The notes beneath the pieces were generated by a model. The model was not told the DNA's origin. It saw nothing but the letters and a program-made list of their open reading frames with translations, and searched no databases. Made by a program: the position numbers and the translations under genes. Shown here piece after piece: positions 9,990-20,092 of a stretch of DNA of 64,000 nucleotides (the stretch's first letter is position 1; each line of letters begins with the position of its first letter). Origin of the DNA: Pisolithus tinctorius (Eukaryota > Basidiomycota > Agaricomycetes > Boletales > Pisolithaceae); contig JANFAH010000021.1 in the NCBI GenBank assembly GCA_024663395.1, positions 682,001 to 746,000 on the forward strand, read 5' to 3'.

Positions 9990-12500
9990 ACAAATATCAC
10001 CTAAGTTCCTACTCCATCTCTCTCTGTTTTCTGTCTGTCAGAGTTATCTCTGATCATCCATGTGGTCTGTTCCTCTGATATACAAGGGTTGAGATCATGC
10101 AAGGGGGTAGTGCACAAGCTAAAGCTGACACCCACACTCTGCTCTGCTTCTGTGTCAGTGGACCTCATCCCTGCTGATCCTCTGCTCCTCAGAGTTCCAT
10201 TCATCTGTGTTGGACTTGCTTCCACACCTCTCCCCAGACCTTGTTAAGCATCAGAGTTGGTCAGGGTAGGCCCAGACTTGACAATTGAGGAGAACTTCAA
10301 AAGAGTTTGTTTGTGAATCCAAACAGAAAGGGAATGAGTCTTCTATGAGCTTTGCAGTATGACTAAGGATTATTTTTTGACTATGAAGGAAATGATATTT
10401 ATGTCCTTTTGTGTTTGGTTCATATCCTAAAGATACTGTTTTGATTGCATGTTAGTCTAATTTGTCTTTTCTTTGTTCTTTTGGTACCTATATGAAAGCT
10501 TTGCATCTAAAGGTGCAGAAATATGAAATGTTTGGAATTTTCCCAGTAAGTAGTTCAGCTGGAGTTTTGAACAGAATCCTCTTGAGAGGAGTTCTATTGT
10601 ACATATGAAGTGCACAGTCAAAAGCAAAGTTCCAAAAGCATTTGGGAATACATGCTTGATGGAAAATAGCACCTGATTTTTCCAGAATAGTGCAGTTAAA
10701 TCATTCTGTGCAACCATTTTGTTGTGGATGATCAGCAGTTGACAACTGATGGGAAATTCCTCATGACAAGAGGAGCATCTTGAATGCAATTCCCATAAAC
10801 TCTCCCCTTCAATCCAAACAGAGTGAAAGTAGAGAATGAGCAGTAGTCCTCTGTACTCCAACCATCCAGTCTGAAAAGGACCAGTAGGTGTTGGATTTAT
10901 TGTGAAGGTAAAGGCAAAAGCCAAAGGAGGAATAGTCATCCAGCAAAGGTAAAATGTATTTCAAGCAGAAGTAGGGTTCCACCAGTAATTCAAGTAGGTC
11001 AACATGAATGAGTTTGAGAGGAGAAGTGGCACATGTCCAAGATGGTTTAAAGTCTCAGCAGCCATCTTGCCCTGAGCACAACCTTTGCAAGTAGAAGAGA
11101 GTCCTGTAATAGGAAACTCTGGAAGACCCAAGTGGTGAAGGTGACAAAGAATATTGTTTGCCAGGTGTCCCAATCAATTATGCCAGAGGTTTTCTAGCAA
11201 TAATGATTTTACTGTTGGGAAAAGGACTGAAAAAGCATTGGTAGGCAGAAGTGGTATGCCCACAAACCAGTGCAACAGTGAAGTTGGAGAAGCTATGTAT
11301 GCTTCAACAACAATCTGGCCATCAGGTGCTTGGATCACCTCATGTGTCAATGTTGCTGTACTCCTATATCTGTTTAAGAAGTGCATTTCAAGAATATAGT
11401 CTCTTTGAGAATAATGGACCCTAGGCCACATTCTGAAGAGTGAGGTTGCTGCCATTTTCTAGCCACAATACAACAGTTCCTTCACCATGTATATTGACTC
11501 ATGACCTGTCAGCTGTGGCAGCTGACATATGATTTTGAAATTCTCAATATGTCAAGGAGTCAGTTTTGAATGGTGTCATATCATGTGAAGCACCTGAGTC
11601 AAGCATCCATATGGACTTGGCCTTTAGGTAGCTTTCTGGAAGCAGATTGCATGCCAAAAGGGTACAAGTCACAAGCATCATAGGCATTGTGGTTGACTTG
11701 CCAGGGAAATAACCACTGATTGAGTCATTTGGATCATATGGTACATCAGGTAAGTCAAGGGAAAAGAAAGGATGAAGTTTTACAGGTTTTAAAGTAGGCA
11801 CAGAAGCCTGAAAATCCTGAAGAGAGACCTTTACATGTCCAGATTTTCTGGAACACTCATGGCTACTTGATAGGCTTTGTAAAACCTCAGAGCCTGGTCC
11901 TCCAGAATTCTGGAATTCTCCCATATTTTGTACCATCACACTGGTAAATTGGAAACCAGGTCTTGGCTTGGAGATTGTCTTGATCTACCTGGCTCAGAAG
12001 AGGGAAATGCAGTTGTCCTCAATAGACAACTTGAGTCCTTCCATTGTGTGGGTTCCTGAATGGATGAACCCATTGGGATGTTCTGATTGGCATGGTCTCT
12101 TTGCATTGGCAGAGCCCAAGCTCAAGGCTGACCTTAGTCATCAACTTAGAACTCACTGACCAGTTACTTCATGAGGGTGACTGCTGTCAATGAGGGACTC
12201 CTTGCCCTTGTAGTAAGGAGAAAAGGGCTGGTAGTTTCATGTTCATATCTCCCAGAAAGCTGCACATTTGTGTTCAAGATTGGTGGCATGCACATGTTCA
12301 CAACATTCATAAATCACAATGGTGGTCCCTGAGCAAACCAATGCTGATTTGTTTCTAGCCTCTGGAACTGTTTCAGAGCAAGGCAGCATGTGGTGTTCTG
12401 GACAGGTGTGACTTACAGTGTCATTGAGATTGTCCAAGGCTGAGCAGCCAAACAAGCTGAGCACAGACATTCTTATGCACTGAAGCACTGGCCAGCACAC
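9990..12500 (-). pseudogene. Ty1/Copia gag-pol remnant
   Basis: Blocks in the expected order on the minus strand: a CCHC-like knuckle (ECCEHVHATNLEHKC, near 12250-12330), the protease motif WMLDSGASHDMTPF (near 11590), the pre-integrase motif LWHN-stop-LGHL with CKGCAQGKM (11030-11180), the integrase core with HPQQNGCTE and LLTGKIPNISYF (10480-10760), and the downstream GYEPNTKGHKYHFL segment (about 10380-10430). The family reads LWHxRLGHL, so the TGA at 11174-11176 stands for an Arg CGA codon and shows C-to-T decay. Frames shift several times. The reverse transcriptase and LTRs were not found, so the 3' half is missing or unrecognisable. Non-functional. Confidence 0.8.
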
Positions 12501-13332
12501 AGTTGGGCAATGTAGGTGTATGCCTACCCTAGCCTTGCTTGCCTCTGGCTGACTCTCCCATATAAAGAATGCAACTGAGAACTGTAGAAATATCTGTAGG
12601 CTCCCACAGGATGTAAGTATAATAGAATACTTGTAATATAAACAGACTTACCCTCAGTAGTGAACAGACTACTGAGGGAATACTAGTAGGAAATACTACA
12701 AGTATGTGCACTATTTCAGCTTATGTAAGCAGCCAAAACATCGCACAGTGGTCAAGTACCACAGGGGCACTTTATGTTCCAACAAGAACAATTCAGGGGA
12801 TGATCAGCAATGAATGCCAAAGGGATTGTTGATCTACACACCCATTCTGCATCACACCCCAGGCATGCGCATGGTAGAACAGTTTACTGGAGGGGGGTGG
12901 GGCAGAGGAACCTCCCAATGATGCTTGTTCAGGTGTAGTACTGTAGTAGACTTTTGCTGACTGACCTCACCTGGCAATGGAGGTTAGCAAGTGCCTGCAG
13001 GTGGGCATTCCTTGACAGCACAAACCACCAACATGTAAATGGCAATCATGGCTGCTGACTGGCATGTCTGTGTATCAGAGTGGGGGATGTTGAGCAGAGA
13101 GATATTGACTGCCAGCAGAACAGTTGACTGTGGGTTTGGCAATTTGGCACATTGGGGGAAGATGCACTGCTTACATAATACATACAGCCTCACCTTTTCC
13201 ACATCTCCCATCATCAACATCAGACAGATCTCACAAACTGTACATGAAAAACCTTTTCAATGGCATGCATGCAGTCAAAGAAAGATAGTTGTCTCTTGGA
13301 TTTTGGGAATGCAACTGGTTCTGCACCTAGCA
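12501..13332. other. CpG-poor sequence between Copia remnant and old LTR
   Basis: No protein motif was recognised. It holds the hairpin at 12651-12678. The sequence is probably decayed transposon material. Confidence 0.35.
12651..12678. other. Perfect 10-bp hairpin
   Basis: CCCTCAGTAG and CTACTGAGGG form a perfect stem around an 8-base loop. Neighbouring imperfect inversions (ATACTTGTA upstream, TACAAGTAT downstream) extend the fold. It could be the centre of a small MITE. The ends were not resolved. Confidence 0.5.
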
Positions 13333-15183
13333 GTTGAGTCAAAGTGTGGAAAGCTGGTGAAACCAAACAAATCCAACACCAAAGACAAATGTGAGTGAGT
13401 GGTGGTTTGCCTCTGCAGAACCTGGAGTGCAGAAGAATCTAAAGTGGGGGAATTTCAATGGCAGGTGCTCCTGGTGCAAGTCATCAACAAGTTACACAGG
13501 AGAAGGCAAGTGAGTGATGACTGGATGGGGGATGCTGAACAGAGTGAAGGTGTTCAGCTGAAAGTACTTGGGAGTAATGGACCTTGATAGAATGTGCTCC
13601 TGGTGCAAGGTGATGATGAGTTATGCAGGAGTGGAGGGATGACTAAGCATATATGCTGACTAAGCATGGGGATAAAGCTTTAGATGAAGAATGGAGGCAG
13701 ATAGACCCCTTTGTGGAGCCTCAACTACCAAGTATGAATGAAGACAGATAGACTCTCCTGAATGAGCCTCAACTGTTGATGATGAGTTATGCTGAGAAGA
13801 ACCGAACTGACTGCTGAGTGAATGGCTTCTGGACTGCTTCTTCACTTGATTGGTTGTTGGGTAGCTAAGTACATGGCAGTTTATATACTGTGGGGGGAGT
13901 GCAGCTTATGACAAACAAGGCACAAACACTTGGTAAGTAATGAGTAAGGACTGATTGATCATGATGAGTAAGCAAGCAAAGAGGATTGGTAAGTATTGGC
14001 AATGAATAAGTCAAGGATAGTCAAAATATCACAAAATGAGTCAAATAGAGTCAGAAACTGAGTAAGTGCACAGATATCACATTAGGCAGTGGTGATGCAA
14101 GTCAGATCTTGGTGGAGACATCACTAGATCCAAAGATGGCATGACAGATGGACAGTGTTTCCAGATAGGGAAGTGTTAATTCCAGAAGTGATGGGCATGA
14201 GTCAGGCATCAAAGGGGCTAGGGCATTGGGGGTCTGTGGGGCAATGGGAGCATAAGCAATCATGTCTCCCACCTGTTCATCCTCTCAGCAAAGTTAACAA
14301 AAGCTTCATGAATAGGGCTCTGATAGAGGGGGAGAAGGGGGGACATCTTCTGCTGGATCGTGCAGTAAGAAGGCAAGATGCATGTCATACTCATCATGAA
14401 TGTGATCAGGGAGGCTGGAGAACAGTAGACCATGCTGCAGCTGTCATAATGAGGGAAGAATGATGGATGAGACAGAATAAAGATGGTGCAGGGAGCAGGG
14501 AGGAACAATCCATATGCTTCATCAAGAGGGGAGACTGAAACAACCACATAAGAGCTTTCTAACCAAGTGACAGACCTGAGGCAACCAAAGAATGTCCTTC
14601 TGGAAGTCATACTGACAAGGAGAACATGCTGGCCAAGCTGCATGGGATGGGACAGGGCTGACAATGATGGGATGAACCAGGGGGCTTCAGGACAGAGGCT
14701 GGTGGGAACACCTGGCAGATATACATAGCCACTGTCTCTGGAAAATGAGACAAGTGAGATGATTGACAAAGAGGTGGCCATTATTGATGGACTTAGTGAA
14801 ATGATTTCTGATGGATGGAGTGCTGTAGAAATGCATAGGGTGTGAGGATCCTCTCCAAATTTGGAAGGCAGAATCATGTGGCTGAGCACTTTAAGTGAGT
14901 GTGAGAGTGGTGTCAATATCTTTGGAAATGGTGGAGATACAACAAAAACCAGAATACCATACATGGGCACTAAAAACCTTTAATGTGTGCTTAACTTGCT
15001 TCCTCTTTTCTCTTTAGCACTGATGACTTGTTCTTGTGTGAAGGATGACTGCTCATGTCCAGCAGTCTTTCTATGCATGAGGCCTTTAGTCTTCATCTGC
15101 ATTCATGGGCATTGTGTGCAACTCATTGATGAGTTAGGCAGAGTCAGTTGTAACCATGTCCACAACACCTTTGGTGTGTGACA
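13333..15183 (-). repeat. Old copy of the long Gypsy LTR, minus orientation
   Basis: About 1.85 kb matching the reverse complement of the LTRs at 18134-19991 and 24896-26754 from TGTCACACACC (ending at 15183) to the GACTCA terminus near 13333. At positions where the young copies have CG this copy has TG or CA, for example in the AACTCGTTGACGAGTTG motif, here AACTCATTGATGAGTT. Neither side shows a primer site, a polypurine tract or a matching target duplication, so it is a solo or rearranged LTR. Confidence 0.85.
14478..14781 (-). pseudogene. Relic of the LTR-encoded ORF in the old LTR
   Basis: Same frame as the U3 ORF at 18537-19016, starting at the matching Met codon (14781). It stays readable for about 100 residues (SRDSGYVYLPGVPTS, TSRRTFFGCLRSVT) before a one-base deletion shifts the frame. 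A TGA also occupies the position where the LTR at 24896 has TGA. It shows that the ORF predates the young element. Confidence 0.55.
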
Positions 15184-16116
15184 GTGGTTGCATGGTATGC
15201 ATATTTTCTTTGCCAGGGGATGGCATGTTGATTTTGGGGTTCAGTCCCAATGCCCTTCTCAGGCTCCACCAGAGAGTCCTGCCCTTGATGTGGAAACTTC
15301 AAGCAGTGCATCCAAGGGAAGGCTTTCCAAGATCAAGCACTTCTTCCATTGGGAGACCCAAAGTCATCAAACCACTGCAATGGAGGGAGCTCAAACAAAT
15401 ACTGATGGGGGTCCTCTGGAACAAATAGAGCAATCACCAGCACCTGGATCAGAGAACATATGTTATATGCAACCCCCTGCTCATGCTATGAGCCTGGCTG
15501 ATCCCCCTTGGATGGACTCAAAAGCCTGCTGATGAGACACAGTCAGCACCTGTGTCAGCTGCAGTTGGAAAAGATGTTGATAGTGCAGTGAAAGCATTCC
15601 ATGACATCACTCCTATTTTGCCCATCAGATGCAGTGTTATCAGAATGCTTCAATGATGTGGTCACTTTGCAATCTGGAGAGGGGAAGATGCTTCTGGATG
15701 CAACATACATCTCAATCCTGGAGAATGGTATACCCACATCATCAGTGCCCCTTTCCTGATTCCTTTTGGTGATGTGACAGGTTTTGATGGTTGTGGAGCC
15801 CCTACCAATGAAGACACTGAACCTGATGTGATCATGATACCTATACCATTGGAAAGGGATGACTCTAAGCTTTCCAGAGCACTAGGGCTCAGTCCAAACA
15901 AAGCAATACATGCCAAGATACACCCTGTTCTTTCTGAAAAGTGCATTGCAATGCTTTTGTCCCTGACTGGTGAAATAGTGAAAAGTGACCTTTTGATGGG
16001 ATTGAGGGCATGAGGGATGGGAAAATATGATTACATAATAGAGCACATGATCTTCTGGATGGTTTGTCAGCATGTAAACAATGACAAACATTGGACTTGT
16101 ACCATTAACCCTCCTT
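15184..16116. other. Decayed, CpG-poor sequence with an ORF relic
   Basis: Between about 15600 and 16013 a plus-strand frame reads protein-like sequence (HIISAPFLIPFGDVTGFDG, then DVIMIPIPLERDDSKL) with at least one stop and a frame change. I do not recognise the family. The near-absence of CG suggests an old mobile element. Confidence 0.35.
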
Positions 16117-16449
16117 CTTTTACCACAACTCATGAAATCATCTCTCTAGCTCACATGGTCATTTTCTCAAGGAATTCTTATCAAATACTGGTGGCCACCA
16201 CAGTGCCATCAGTATAACATGCTCTCAGAACCATCAGTCCCTTAAAAAACCTGCTGTCAGTCATTCCCTGGACTGTTTCCCCCCCATGCCTGATGTGTTC
16301 TTGGACTAATCAGTACTTGGAAGGCTGAGAATATTTTGGAGGTCAATCTAGCACTTCAGAACATGATGGACAAACCAGTCCCCTCTCAACCAATGCATCT
16401 CTGGCACAGGAACACTGGTATGGAGGTTGGGGTGAGACAAAATCCTCTT
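16117..16449 (+). repeat. Large palindrome, left arm (333 bp)
   Basis: It pairs with 16626-16958 in inverted orientation over 333 bases with few mismatches, from CTTTTACCACA at the outer end to GGTGAGACAAAATCCTCTT at the inner end. The spacer is 176 bases. No transposase is encoded in arms or spacer. Confidence 0.85.
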
Positions 16450-16625
16450 TACCCCAGGGTGTCATCAGAAGGATATGCTACTGAACTGCCATGGAGCAGA
16501 ATCCTGTGCTTCCATCTGGCCCTGAATATTGTCTTTGGTCACATATGACCAAATAATCCTTCCCCAGTCATCTACAGTTCAGATTGAGCAAGATCTAGTG
16601 AACCCTCTTATGGTGCTTAGAGCAC

Positions 16626-16958
16626 AAGGAGGTTTTGTCTCACCCCAACCTCCATACCAGTGTCCTTGTGCCAGAAATGCATTGGTTAAGAGGGGACTGG
16701 TTTGTCCATCATGTTCTGAAGTGCTAGATTGACCTCCAAAATATTCTCAGCCTTCCAAGTACTGATTAGTCCAAGAACACATCAGGCATGGGGGGGAAAC
16801 AGTCCAGGGAATGACTGACAGCAGGTTTTTTAAGGGACTGATGGTTCTGAGAGCATGTTATACTGATGGCACTGTGGTGGCCACCAGTATTTGATAAGAA
16901 TTCCTTGAGAAAATGACCATGTGAGCTAGAGAGATGATTTCATGAGCTGTGGTAAAAG
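16626..16958 (-). repeat. Large palindrome, right arm (333 bp)
   Basis: Inverted partner of 16117-16449. No target duplication is visible at the outer ends. It is either a foldback-type element or an inverted duplication made during repair. Confidence 0.85.
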
Positions 16959-17732
16959 ATCATTGAATTTATTATTGCAATTTTTGTGGAAAATGTGGAG
17001 GCCCAGGTGGGTCATCCCCCTGGCAACTAGTGAGATGTCCCAATACAGCAGAATCAACATTGCAAAGATGTACATGAAAAGTACTATTGTATACTACTAT
17101 GCATGGTGGGATGGGAGGGGATGTATGGGTTGAAGGATACTTTGTGGATTAAACCTGTCAGAGGATCAAGGGGGCAAGGATTTCTGCAGCTATTTCAATG
17201 CTAATATAAGCTGCACTTTCAGGAGTAGGGACCCCTGCCACCCAAGGCAGTCTTGGGACATCCCAAATAATTGCATTTGAATGGATGGCTATGTGGGAAA
17301 TCCCATCTGTCCCAGGGCCTAAAAATCTGCATAGCCCTGGGACATGACCAGATGTCCCTGGGCAGACCTTGGTCTGGGAGGCTATTAGGCTGGATGGTTT
17401 GGAGAAACTATTCAGCCTGAATGCTTATGAAAAATGGTTACCTGAAGTGTGCTCCTAACCCTTGGTTTAGGTGGTCTCAGCTAGTGCTTGACACCTCTAT
17501 TTCAGTCTAGGACTGGTCTGCCAGTCTTCTGGCCTTAGCCTGGTCCCTGATCTCTTTCCCAGCCTCTCTTATCACTTGCAGGCACCTTCTGGGCATACCA
17601 GCCCTTCTCAGTTCTCATACCAGCCTCTCTGGCCTTGGCATGGTGCATGCCCCTTGGATTTGCCCTAGCCCCTGGCTCAGATACCCTTGTTGGGAACTCA
17701 ACAACCCTGATTTTAGTCTAGGACCAGCCTCC
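16959..17732. other. CpG-poor sequence, no gene seen
   Basis: Stops in all frames and no recognised motif. Probably decayed repeat. Confidence 0.35.
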
Positions 17733-18125
17733 CACTTTGTGGAGCCTCAACTACCAATGATATGAATGAAGACAGATAGACTCTTCCAAATGAGCCTCAA
17801 CTGTTGACAATGAGGTATGCACTGAGAGAGCTGAACTGACTGAATGAATGACTTCTGGACTGCTTCTTCACTTGTGGACTGCTTTGGGTGTAGCTAAGCA
17901 CATGGGGGTTTATATACAGTGGGGGGAGCACAGCTTGTGACACACAAGGCACAAACGCTTGGTAAGTAATGAGTAAGGACTGAGTAATCATGATGAGTAA
18001 GCAAGAAATGAAAAGTAAGCAAGCAAAGAAGATTGGTAAGCATTGGAATGAATGAGTCAAGGACAGTCAAAATATCACAAAATGAGTCAAAGAATGTCAG
18101 AAACTGACTAAGTGCACTGATATCT
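17733..18125 (-). repeat. Fragment of the long Gypsy LTR, minus orientation
   Basis: About 390 bases match the reverse complement of roughly 19245-19605 of the young LTR, including the TATATAAAC promoter region in inverted form. It is truncated at both ends. Eight bases after it ends, the young element begins at 18134. Confidence 0.8.
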
Positions 18126-18181
18126 TGTTACAGTGTCACACACCAAAGGTGTTGTGGACATGGTTACAGCTGACTCTGCCT

Positions 18182-18199
18182 AACTCGTTGACGAGTTGC
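18182..18199. repeat. 18-bp near-palindrome, LTR copy
   Basis: AACTCGTTGACGAGTTGC. Related copies occur at 19699-19716 and 19827-19844 in this LTR, at 24944, 26463 and 26591 in the other LTR, and four times inside the coding region (23289, 23355, 23433, 23583). Confidence 0.7.
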
Positions 18200-18536
18200 A
18201 CACAATGCCCAAGCATGCAGACAAAGACTAAAGGCCTCATGCGTAGAAAGACTGTTGGACGTGAACAGTCATCCTTTGCACAAGATCGAGTCGTCAGTGC
18301 TAAAGAGAAAAGAGGAAGCGAGTTAAGCACGCATTAAAGGTTTTTAGTGCCTGTGTATGGCATTCCGGTTTTCGTCGTATCTCCACCATTTCCAAAGATA
18401 TCAACTCAGTTCGCATGCTCGCTTAAAGTGCTCAGCCCCACGATTCTTCCTTCCAAATTTGGAGAGGATCCTCGCACCCTGCGCGTTTCTACAGCACTCC
18501 ATCCATCAGACGCTCATTTCGCTAAGTCCATCAATC

Positions 18537-19016
18537 ATGGCCACCTCTTCGTCAATCATCTCACTTGTCTCATTTGCCAGAGACAGTGGCTACATATATC
18601 TGCCAGGCATTCCCACCAGCTTCCGTCCTGAAGCCCCCTGGTTCATTCCATCGTTGTCAGCCCCATCTCATCCCATGCAGCTTGGTCAGTGTGTTCTCCT
18701 TGTCAATATGACTTCCAGAAGGACGTTCTTTGGTCGCCTCAGGTCTGTCACTCCGTTAGAAAGGTCTTATGTGGTCGTTTCAGTCTCCCCAGTTGATGAA
18801 GCATATGGATCATTCCTCCCTGCTCCCTGCACCATCTTTATTCCAGTCTCGTCCATCATTCTTCCCGCATTGCAACAGCTGCAGTATAATCTACTGTCCT
18901 CCAGCCTCCCTGATCACATTCATGACGAGTATGACATGCATCTTGCCTTCTTACTGCAAGATCCAGCAGACGACGTTCCCCCTTCTCCTCCTCCTCTGTC
19001 AGAACCCCATTCATGA
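18537..19016 (+). CDS. U3-encoded hypothetical protein, 159 aa
   Basis: An ATG in good context (AATCATGGCC) opens 159 codons entirely inside the U3 part of the 5' LTR. The frame is also open upstream to 18357. I do not recognise a domain. Visible features are a hydrophobic N-terminal third (SIISLVSFARDSGYIYLPG), a basic stretch (TSRRTFFGRLRSVT), a block YVVVSVSPVDEAYGSFLPAP, and an acidic, Pro-rich C-terminus (LQDPADDVPPSPPPLSEP). The same frame is recognisable in the old LTR at 13333-15183 and in the 3' LTR, where it is cut by TGA. It lies upstream of the TATA box, so expression would need either an internal U3 promoter or read-through into the 3' LTR. It may be a chance frame, but its protein-like composition and presence across copies favour a real or formerly real gene. 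Confidence 0.5.
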   Translation: MATSSSIISLVSFARDSGYIYLPGIPTSFRPEAPWFIPSLSAPSHPMQLGQCVLLVNMTSRRTFFGRLRSVTPLERSYVVVSVSPVDEAYGSFLPAPCTIFIPVSSIILPALQQLQYNLLSSSLPDHIHDEYDMHLAFLLQDPADDVPPSPPPLSEPHS

Positions 19017-19451
19017 AGTTTTTGTTAACTTCACTGAGAGGATGGAAGGGTGGGAGATGCGATCGCGTATGCTCTCATTGCCCCACAGACCCCCAACACC
19101 CTAGCCCCCTTTGACACCTGACTCATGCCCTTCAATTCTGGAATTAATACTTCCCTATCTGGAAACACCGTCCATCTGTCATGCCGTCTTTGGATCTAGA
19201 GATGTCTCCGCCGAGATCTAACTTGCATCGCCACCCCCTAATGTGATATCAGTGTGCTTACTCAGTTTCTGATTCTGTTTGACTCATTTGTGATATTTTG
19301 ACTATCCTTGACTTGTTCATTGCCAATACTTACCAATCTTCTTTGCTTGCTTACTTTTCATTTCTCGCTTACTCACCATGATTACTCAGTCCTTACTCAT
19401 TACTTACCAAGTGTTTGTGCCTTGTTTGTCACAAGCTGTGCTCCCCCTCAG

Positions 19452-19459
19452 TATATAAA
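19452..19459 (+). promoter_or_regulatory. TATA box of the 5' LTR
   Basis: TATATAAA followed by ACCCCC, about 540 bases before the LTR end. It is conserved in the 3' LTR at 26216-26223 and, inverted and mutated, in the old LTR copies. Confidence 0.65.
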
Positions 19460-19993
19460 CCCCCATGTACTTAGCTACCCACAATCAATCAGAATCAATT
19501 CAGAAGTCACTCAGCAGCCAGTTCAGTGCATATCTCATCATCGACAGTTGAGGCTCATTCGGAAGAGTCTATCTGTCTCCATTCATATCATTGGTAGTTG
19601 AGGCTCTACAAAAGGGTCTATCTACCTCCATCATTCATCTGAAGCTTCATCCCCACTTAGTCAGCAAGTCCTGCTTAGTCATCCATCCACTCCTGCATAA
19701 CTCATCATCGACTTGCGCCAGGAGCACATCTTATCAAAGTCCTTCATCCCAGGTCCTTTCGGCTGAACACCTTCACTCTGTTCAGCATCCCCCATCCAAT
19801 CATCACTCATTCATCTTCTCCTGCGTAACTCATCAACAACTTGTGCCAGGAGCACCTCTCCTTGAAGTTCCCCCCCCCACATTCAGGTTTCTGCCCTCCA
19901 GGTTCCGCGGAGGCACACCACCACTCACTCTATATTTGTCTTTGGTGTTGGTTTGGTTGGTTTATACTGCCTTTCCACACTTTGACTCACATC

Positions 19994-20011
19994 TGGAGCC
20001 CACCGCGAGGG
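19994..20011 (+). other. Primer-binding site of the Gypsy element
   Basis: TGGAGCCCACCGCGAGGG starts two bases after the 5' LTR. It is nearly identical to the site of the element at 382-9196, so both families use the same tRNA primer. Confidence 0.65.
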
Positions 20012-20092
20012 GTGGTTATTCCTGGATCAAGAACCCTGCTCGCTCAGCCTATTGAAACTTGCTTCTAAAAAACCACTTGATATCTCATTACT

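Larger units (their letters stand above)
18134..19991 (+). repeat. 5' LTR of the Gypsy element
   Basis: Begins TGTCACACACC and ends GACTCACA. A TATATAAA box at 19452 puts the likely transcription start near 19480, so U3 is about 1.35 kb and R-U5 about 0.5 kb. U3 contains the 159-codon ORF at 18537-19016. Three copies of an 18-bp near-palindrome lie at 18182, 19699 and 19827. Confidence 0.9.

Noticed and set aside
13333..18133. The old LTR and the LTR fragment as the two ends of one element
   Set aside because: The fragment at 17733-18125 is internal to the LTR and truncated on both sides, and neither carries an adjoining primer site or polypurine tract.
18357..18536. Upstream extension of the U3 ORF to the first Met at 18357
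   Set aside because: In the old LTR the upstream part aligns in a different frame, and the ATG at 18537 has the better context, so the shorter form is preferred.
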